Shown: one piece after another, positions 57,196 through 64,000 of the stretch | How the letters are laid out: the number at the start of each line of letters is the position of its first letter | Numbering within the stretch: the first letter of the stretch is position 1 | Assembly: GCA_021234155.1 (NCBI GenBank) | Contig: JAJEKV010000062.1 | Location: 6,974,432-7,038,431 of the forward strand | Source: Isoetes taiwanensis | Lineage: Eukaryota; Streptophyta; Lycopodiopsida; Isoetales; Isoetaceae | Length of the DNA: 64,000 nucleotides | Reading direction: 5' to 3' | The notes under the pieces: generated by a model | The model's database searches: none | What the model was told of the DNA's origin: nothing | Seen by the model: only the letters and a program-made list of their open reading frames with translations | Position numbers and translations under genes: made by a program

Positions 57196-57900
57196 AAGAC
57201 TTATAGAAGAAGCAAAGTTAGGAGATTTACCATATGGCAGGGATGAACAAGGGAGGAGTAGAAGAAATATTACTAGTGATGAACCTGAATTTGAACAAAT
57301 AATGGCCCTGCTAGAAGATGAAGATTTACCACAGATTTTTGAAGAAGTTCAGCAGAGTGCAAATAAAAGCAAATGGATAGCAGCTATGAATGAAGAGCTA
57401 AAGTCATTTACAGAAACAAAGACATATGAACTAGTTGACCTTGATAGCAGTAAAAATGTGATTGGAAGTAAGTGGTTATTCAAAATCAAGGAAAATCCTG
57501 ATGGCAGCAAAAGATATAAAGCTAGATTAGTAGCACAAGGGTATACTAAAAAAAAGGGTAAAGATTATGAAGAAACTTACTCCCCTATTGTCAAGCTCAC
57601 AAGTATTAGAATTTTGCTTGCTATGGCTAATGAAATGAACATGGAAATACATCATATGGATGTTAAAACAGCTTTTTTAAATGCTACTTTAGAGGAGGAA
57701 GCATACATGAGATAAGCTCCTGGGTTTGAGCAGGGAGAAAATAAGATTTGGAAATTGCACAGGGCAGTTTATGGATTAAAACAGTCAGTCCCCTAAGGAA
57801 TGATATCTCTGCATGAATCAGTTTCTACAAGAACATGGATTTGAAAAATTAAAAAATGATGGAAATCTTTATAGATTCCAACAGGAAGAATAATTTTGCA
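57196..57900 (+). pseudogene. Reverse transcriptase N-terminal half of copia element 2
   Basis: The frame reads KWIAAMNEELKSFTETKTYE, NVIGSKWLFKIKENPDGSKR, YKARLVAQGYTKKKGKDYEE, TYSPIVKLTSIRILLAMANE, HHMDVKTAFLNATLEEEAYM. This is the standard start of Ty1/copia RT including the first catalytic Asp (MDVKTAFLN). TAA at 57713-57715 replaces a Gln codon (R-Q-APGF). After it APGFEQGENKIWKLHRAVYG LKQS is readable, then a shift. Confidence 0.93.
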
Positions 57901-58871
57901 TTATAGCACTTTATGTTGATGATTGCATAATGATTGCAAACACCATGAATATTCTTAATGAAGCAAAAAGGATTCTGAAAAATAGGTTCCAAATGTCAGA
58001 TTTAGGAGAACTAAAGAAATTCTTGGGTATAGAAGTCATTAGAGACAGAGATCAGAAATATATAAAGTTGTATCAGAAGACTCACATTGATAATATGGTG
58101 AGAAGATTTAATTTAGAGGATGCTAAAGTAGTGAAGATACCTATGACACCTGGACATGCACTTACAGCAAATTCACAAGACATGCCAAGTACAAACATGG
58201 AAAAAACACCATACATGGCTTTAATTGGATGCTTACTGTATCTGGAAAATAACACCAGACCTGACATTGCATATGCAGTTAACATCTTGAGTAGAAGATG
58301 TCACAACCCTACAAAGAATCATTGGGAAGCAGGAAAAAAAGTGTTGAAATATCTCAAGGGAACATCCACTCAAGGTATATGTTATACTTCAGAAAAGTTA
58401 AAACTAACTGCCTATAGTGATGCAGATTGGGGAGGTGATCTAAGCACTAGAAGGTCAACATCAGGGTATGTCATATTCTTAGGGAACAATGCCATAACTT
58501 GTAGATGCAAGAAACAAGCAGCTATAGCAATGAGCTCTGCAGAAGCAGAGTATGCTGCTTCGTCATTGGTGGCTAAAGAATTAGTCTGGTTAAGGAGATT
58601 ATTGCAAGAATTAAATTGTGCACGTGATGGAGCCACTGAAATCATGACATACAGTCAAAGTTGCATAGCTATAGTGAAAAACCCTGTTCATCATGATAGA
58701 ACCAAGCACATAGAGTTAAATATACATTTCATACGGGATTTGGCAGTGCAAGGTATTATTCAAATGAGATATGTTGATACTAACAGTCAAATAGCAGACA
58801 TATTTACTAAGGCACTTGCAGAAGTTAAATTCAGTAAATTTAAAGAGAAACTAAATGTGTTGGACTTATAA
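57901..58871 (+). pseudogene. RT C-terminal half and RNase H of copia element 2
   Basis: It begins ALYVDDCIMIAN (catalytic YVDD) and continues MSDLGELKKFLGIEVIRDRD, PYMALIGCLLYLENNTRPDI, YAVNILSRRCHNPTKNHWEA. RNase H follows: LTAYSDADWGGDLSTRRSTS, AIAMSSAEAEYAASSLVAKE (DADW and SSAEAEY motifs), HIELNIHFIRDLAVQG, ADIFTKALAEVKFSKFKEKL. It is open for 313 codons and ends at the natural stop (TAA 58869-58871) 13 bases before the 3' LTR, with the tract GAAGGAGGAA between. Confidence 0.95.
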
Positions 58872-58884
58872 GCTGAAGGAGGAA

Positions 58885-59720
58885 TGTTGAGAATTCAGCT
58901 AATAAGCATCTGCATAGTCTACCTATGAGAAGCAGTGGCAGTAGGTTAGACCAACTTGTTCATTAAATTATCTGCATAAGTTATCTTCATAGTTTACCTA
59001 TGAGAAGCAGTGGCAGTAGGTTAACTTGTAGATTATCATCTAACCTAAAGTACAGGAGAGACATTGAGTATATGTTAAGATGAGTAAATGTTGAAGATTG
59101 AATGTTCAATGTTAACATGGATGTTAAGGAAAAAGGAGTATTTTGTTAACATGGGAATTGTGGAGGAAAGTTTAAATGGAAAAATATGTTCAATGGTCGA
59201 AAAGCCGATTTCCAGTGTTTGTCCTGTGGGATATTATCGAAGAGATGACAAACCAAGATTGGAAAGTAAATCCAATCCCATAACCGCCGGATTCATGCGT
59301 ATAAGACTGATGAACTAGCAGGAAATGATTAGGCAGGTTGGATCGAGTTGTAGGTGCCAAAGTGGAGCCATAATCTCTCAGTCAAAGGATCTCTAGTAAT
59401 CGGGTCAATGGCCGATGGAATAGTGCTTTATCTACTTCAGTTTTTAATGGTTTAGAGCATTGCAATCATTATTGACAATAAGCTTATTGTCATAGGATAT
59501 CTTTGAATGTATTCATAAGCTTTGATTGTAGTCATGAACTTGAAGTGTGATCATGAAGTATACATGATGATTATGATGTATACATGATCTAGTGAAAATT
59601 AGTGACCATATATTGGCTTTTCACTAGATCATTATTTGTACTCTATTGTTCATAAGCTTGAAGAATCTTGCTAGACATCAATATTATATTTATTGAGTTT
59701 ATTATTCTCAAGATCTAACA
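58885..59720 (+). repeat. 3' LTR of copia element 2
   Basis: 836 bp; differs from the 5' LTR by scattered substitutions and small indels (for example AATAAGCATC against AATAAGTCATC near the start). Confidence 0.95.
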
Positions 59721-59725
59721 TTTCT

Positions 59726-60690
59726 ATTCAACCTAAATCTCCTTCTGTCTTTGAGAATGCTGAAATTTTGTACCTTGATCAATGATACTTCAGCTTGTCC
59801 TGATCTTATGGATAATAACATTATTGCTAGTTCTACAGAAGGGGAAGCCTTTGCTATTATTAAAAGCTTTTTCAAAGGTAAATCTTCTGGTCTGGATGGT
59901 CTTCCTCCTAAATTCTAACTTCACTTCTGGAATATCTTAAAGGATGACTTTATTCTGTTTATTTTTTTTTTTTTGGACTACTAATCACTTGCATACCTCT
60001 ATCTCAAATGGTTTAGTCTCTCTCATCCCAAAAGTCGACTTCCCTTCTCATTTCTCTGATTGGAGATTCACCTTTCTATGTAAGGCCTCCTATAAAATTT
60101 ATGCCAAGATCATTGCTCTGAGAATCAGGCCCTTCTTGCAAGCTAATATAAGTTTGAATCGATCTGCCTTTCTTCTTAACAGATTCATTTTGAACAGCTA
60201 CATTCTTGCCATAAAAGGATTACATTGGAACAAAGTAAGTGGCCAAGACTATGTTCTTTTTAAATTGGATTTCAAAAGAGACTTTGACACTATTTCTTGG
60301 GAGTTCATTGACTTTGCTATGACTAAAATTGGTTTTGCTTTGAAGCTCAGGCAATTAATTATTGGTCTCAATTCTAGAGCCAATTCTGCTATTTTGATTA
60401 ATGGATCCCCTTCCAACTTCTTCCGTCTTCAAAGAGGTGCGAGACAAGCATGATCTTTAGCTCCTTATCTCTTTTTAATTCTTGCTGGGCTTCTAACCAA
60501 ATCAGTGCTATAACATAAACATCATGGTAATGTTGAGTGTCAAAAGTTGCCAGATTTTGATATCTCTCTCTATCCTTCAATATGCTGATGATACTTTCTA
60601 TTTCCTCAAGACTGATGATGCTAATATGAATTCCTTCATGGGTATCCTCAATCAATTCTCTAATGCTTCTGGTGTGTATATGTTGTCTTC
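59726..60690 (+). pseudogene. LINE 1 reverse transcriptase
   Basis: Readable: GKSSGLDGLPPKF (59870-59920, motif 0/1), ISNGLVSLIPKVDFPSHFSD and WRFTFLCKASYKIYAKIIAL, RSAFLLNRFILNSYILAIKG, VLFKLDFKRDFDTISWEF (first catalytic Asp; normally D-x-x-K-A-FD), LINGSPSNFFRLQRGARQA (normally RGLRQGDP), and ILQYADDTFYFLKTDD (60570-60610, catalytic YADD). A TGA after RQA and frame changes disrupt it. The next segment is cut by solo LTR D. Confidence 0.9.
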
Positions 60691-60700
60691 ACGCTGTTGC

Positions 60701-62299
60701 TGTGATGCTCCCAGAACATATACGGCACCCGGCCGTATACATACGGGGACTTTCCCCTCCCATGGCCACCATTCGCCATGAGCAGGGCCCTCCGTCTAAC
60801 TCGGGCCATCTATGGAAAGATGCTCGAGTGAAGGACACAGAGGGATCATTCGGCCCACGCCTTCAATGGGGCTCCTATGTCGCGGAAGCGTGAATACAAG
60901 GTTAGCATACAACATAATCATATCATAAATACCACCACGAAGAGTGGCACATCCATCCAACTGATAACAACAGAGAAGATACATTTAATACTAGAGAAAA
61001 CACCCCCCAAACCCGTGGTTCTACCCCTACCTGGACTCGGTGAGGATCGATTGATCTGGCTAGGTCTCAAGAGATCGCCAGACCGAAGCTTGACATGGCG
61101 CTATCGGCATAGAACATCTACTAGGGTTGTCCACTCCATCCGCCCCTTTTGTGCACACTTTGCGGTCCGGTCGAATCATGCTATGGCATCACTATAGCCT
61201 TCCTCCGAGACGCAGACTGGGTATCACCCTTCGAGCCCGCTCCGGGGTTCATGAAGCCCCGTCCGATGAGAGGTCGTGGAAGTGTCCCCTTCCGGGATCA
61301 CGGCCCATGAGTGAGCTAGAGAATACGTGCCGCATCACGACCCCCGCATCCATACGGAAACTTACTCACCCTAAATCTACTCAAAGCACAGGGGTGCCCC
61401 ATACGGGTCACACCTCTCAGCACCCGTGGAGTGTCGGACCCATACCCGCCCTCACGTGGACCCGCCTATCGGGCCTAGCCCACTGTAGGAGTCCCGGGAG
61501 CCTTGTATGTTCGTGCAAGACCCCACCCCCACTTCCCCCACCCGGTCCCTTCTCGGTGCTAAGCAATTTCATAGCATCCACGACTCGGTGGTCTCTTGTG
61601 TGCATGTGCCACTTTAATTGGGAATTAAAGGAGCTACTAGGAGCATACTAAAGCATAAGGCATAGGGGTCTCTACCCCTCTAATCCCCTCAACTACGGAA
61701 GGCTAATTGTAAATACTTTCATAGATTCATCCATCCATAATAAACATAATCCATAATTGAAATGTAGTCCTAATTATCAAAGAAGGGTTAATCCTAAGCT
61801 AGAACAACCAGAGAAGACTCAGAGAACTTGACTAAAGCGCTAGCCTTAGAGATATCAAACTAGACTGTCTACTAACCCGAATTTCGACTTGATCCATTAT
61901 CATGGGGTGGCTCCATCTTCTAAGGCTTGGGTGTTTAGCAAACTTGGGCACTCACAAACAGCCTTGACAAACTTGGGCGCCAAATTGCTCCTCCCCGCTC
62001 GATTTTGGGGTCAAATGGGACAAGGTTCAATGTTGATGCCCCAAGTTAGCATCCCCATCTTTGGCCAATCGAGTTTGGCCAAGTGGCTGTTTCCTAATCC
62101 ATCCATTATCCTAATTAATCCAATTAGAGATTAATTCCTTAATTATAGGTAATTAACCTTTAATAATTAATTTAGCATAGCTAAATTAATCCCTTTTAGG
62201 TCAACCCCCTAGGTTAAAATACCCCATGGTGGTGTACCTCTACTGGGTGACGTGTCCGTATATTTATGCGTATACCGTATAAATACTTGGAACGTCACA
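60701..62299 (-). mobile_element. Solo LTR D (1599 bp), TSD GTTGC
   Basis: It begins TGTGATGCTCCC and ends GGAACGTCACA in plus-strand reading, flanked by perfect 5-bp repeats GTTGC (60696-60700, 62300-62304). No primer site or polypurine tract adjoins it and LINE 1 continues on the other side, so it is a solo LTR left by recombination between two LTRs. It is the complete reference copy for LTRs A, B and C. Short frames inside (60877-61197, 61127-61651) overlap each other and show no motif. Confidence 0.93.
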
Positions 62300-62304
62300 G
62301 TTGC

Positions 62305-63580
62305 AAATGCTTCTTTCTCTTGATCCCAATCTCAAAAGTCTATGGTCTCCTATAGTTGACAAAATTAGGAAGAAGTTAAATCATTATAAAGGTTGCCTTA
62401 GTTTTGCTGGGAGAAGTATAATTGCTAATTTTGTTCTTGCCAGTTCTCATGTCTTCTATTCCTCATCTATGATTGCTCCTAAGATTGTTTATAATAAAAT
62501 AAAAAAAATTATCAGAAACTTTGTTTGGCTCTGGTTAACTAGAGTACTACTACTAAAAACAAAAGGAGTGGTGGTATTGCTTGAAAAAATCTTCATGCTC
62601 GAGTTTGTGCTCTTGGTGGTAAATATATTTGGAGAGCCTTGATGTGTCTTGATATGCCAATGTCCTATTTTATCAACCATTGATTGAAAAAAAAACCATG
62701 TGGCTAATCATCCTTCTATTGATCACTCTCTGCCAAACTCTATTTTCAACAACATTTATCCAGCCAGTAATACCTCTCCTATCATGAGAAATCTAATCAA
62801 GGCTTGGAATCTTATTCATCCCGTCGTTGATTTCACTCATGTGACTGATTTGCACTTGATATTTCTATTTTCTGGAGCCCTCTTTTCAAGGATCATCAAT
62901 ATCACTGCCTGGCTATTAGGCATCCTAGAATTTATAAGAAATGGTCTACTAAAGGTATCTCTTCCATAGGGATAGATAAGTGTCTTGGACTGCTTTAAGA
63001 AGATTGGTTGCTGGTGTTTCTACAACACTTATTTGTATATTATGAATATTATTCAAAACCTTGTCCCTAAACATATCTATTTGACTGCTCTAGACTAGAA
63101 ATTGGATAATACGAGCTCTTATATGGTCAAGAAGATTTACAACTTCCTCAACAACTCAGATACTAGAGGTGTCTCGAAGTGGAGACTTTCCAATAATAAT
63201 ATGCTTAGATTGTTCTCTAATATCTGGAACTCATACTGTCATCCTAAGGTCAGTTACTTTATGTGGATCATTTCCCTTAGCAAGAGGAACCCTGCTATTT
63301 CTCCCTTGTGTCCCTTCATTGTAACCAAGGGTAAGATATGGAGCATATTTTTTGTTGTCCTAAACTTGTCTATTTTTTGCAGTGGTTTGATTCTAACTTC
63401 AATATTATACATGGCAACTCTATTTTGAGTTATATTCAAAATGATGATCCTTTCAAAAATACCATTATATTTTTGGCCATGTGAAATATTTGGAAAGGTA
63501 GAAATAGAGTGCTTTATAATAGAAAAAACCTTTCCATTATATGGATGCTTCATTTTCAATTTGATGTTGAATTGCTGACC
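62305..63580 (+). pseudogene. LINE 1 C-terminal region with zinc-binding domain
   Basis: Directly after the TSD: LWSPIVDKIRKKLNHYKGCL, SFAGRSIIANFVLASSHVFY, APKIVYNKIKKIIRNFVWLW, the region following RT in plant LINEs. Later SSYMVKKIYNFLNN, SKWRLSNN, IWNSYCHPKVSYFMWIISLS (about 63110-63290) and, across frames, MEHIFCCPKLV, NIWKGRNRVLYNRK form the zf-RVT domain and the end of ORF2. Several frame changes are needed. Confidence 0.85.
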
Positions 63581-63665
63581 ACGGCTCATAAACGAGAATA
63601 GGGAGACAAATATGATAGAAAATGGAACTAGCATGGAATTTTTACAGGTTCCTTTCAATTATACA

Positions 63666-64000
63666 AATCTATTTAAATGTTGCTGGTACTAATATTGATT
63701 TTTTTGCTAATAGAATACCTGAATTCTTGTAAGTGCAAAGGAAAGTTGAGCATAAAATTTAGTACATATGTCCTAAGTATTTTCGTGTTTTGGACGCCAA
63801 TTTTTTTTATGGTGATCGGAAACTCATTTTTGCCCCCTTTTTTTAGACAAATAGTTTTTGTTACCTTTAGGTCGAGTGCTTTTTTCTTTTCTTTTCTTTT
63901 CTTTCCTTTTTCTTTTTTCTTTTTTTTTTCTTTTTTTCTTCAAAACGAGGCTGAGCTTTTTTTAGAATCTATCCCCTAATATAAATTCCCGAGCTTTTTT
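63666..64000. other. AT-rich and T-rich end of window
   Basis: It contains a CTTTT-type low-complexity run (about 63880-63945). I cannot place the LINE 1 3' end with confidence. Confidence 0.5.

Larger units (their letters stand above)
53838..59720 (+). mobile_element. Ty1/copia element 2, full length, inserted in LINE 1
   Basis: A 5883-bp element with LTRs 53838-54672 and 58885-59720, both TGTTGAGAATTC to AGATCTAACA, flanked by TSD TTTCT (53833-53837, 59721-59725). The two LTRs differ at roughly two dozen positions in 835 bp by eye, about 97% identity. Order gag, protease, integrase, RT, RNase H is that of Ty1/copia. Stop codons and a few indels break pol. It is the closest relative in the window of copia element 1. 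Confidence 0.97.
45460..63665 (+). mobile_element. LINE (family 1) chassis with several nested insertions
   Basis: A plus-strand non-LTR retrotransposon whose parts appear in the right order across 18 kb: ORF1-like region (45871-47065), continuation (51662-52290), endonuclease (52560-53460), RT (59726-60690) and C-terminal part with zinc-binding domain (62305-63580). It is interrupted by a MITE and the region up to 51660, by copia element 2 (53838-59720) and by solo LTR D (60701-62299). The 5' end and 3' poly(A) end are not fixed; the limits given are approximate. All coding parts contain stops. Confidence 0.85.

Noticed and set aside
60877..61651. Two overlapping 100-170 codon frames as genes
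   Set aside because: They lie inside solo LTR D, overlap in different frames and lack motifs.
63677..63979. 100-codon frame at the window end
   Set aside because: Mostly Phe/Ser from a CTTTT-type low-complexity run.

Overview
This window is land-plant nuclear DNA made almost entirely of nested, decaying transposable elements. The plant signs are PPR repeats of the plant PLS type, an ATL-type RING-H2 remnant, LTR elements primed by initiator-Met tRNA (TGGTATCAGAGC), plant-type LINEs with an RT-linked zinc-binding domain, and many MITEs. I found no intact single-copy host gene. The large repeat load and a chromodomain Ty3/gypsy element whose chromodomain looks more like fungal and animal chromoviruses than the usual angiosperm type would fit a non-seed plant (fern, lycophyte or moss). 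That lineage call is inference only.

Layout. 0-3 kb: a Mutator-like MITE with 10-bp target-site duplications (TSDs) and a perfect 111-bp foldback. 3-9 kb: a decayed LTR element (LTR end, primer site, three tRNA-like blocks, polypurine tract, start of a 3' LTR). 10.9 kb: a long-TIR MITE. 12.5-18.2 kb: a degenerate minus-strand chromovirus with both LTRs. 18.2-18.5 kb: possible exon remnants abutting it. 19.1-23.9 kb: a minus-strand LTR split by a 3.2-kb TIR element that carries a phased array of a perfect 16-bp palindrome. 24-33 kb: mostly unassigned, with a LINE zinc-binding fragment and two minus-strand reading frames of unknown function. 33.6-45.4 kb: three partial copies of one segment holding PPR and RING pseudogenes, interrupted by a 1.56-kb LTR and by a 2.0-kb non-autonomous Ty1/copia element.

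45.5-63.7 kb is one plus-strand LINE broken by later arrivals: a long-TIR MITE that itself contains another MITE, a region holding a second LINE family on the minus strand, a 5.9-kb Ty1/copia element with 97%-similar LTRs and TSD TTTCT, and a 1.6-kb solo LTR with TSD GTTGC.

The most unusual signal is the small copia element at 40824-42845. Its LTR contains a tRNA-Ala(UGC)-like sequence with cloverleaf spacing, both internal RNA polymerase III promoter boxes and the G3:U70 alanine identity pair. The other LTR keeps the 3' half of the same sequence, so the tRNA module was part of the element before it inserted. It resembles in principle the Cassandra elements, whose LTRs carry 5S RNA. A weaker tRNA-like block also lies in both LTRs of the gypsy element.
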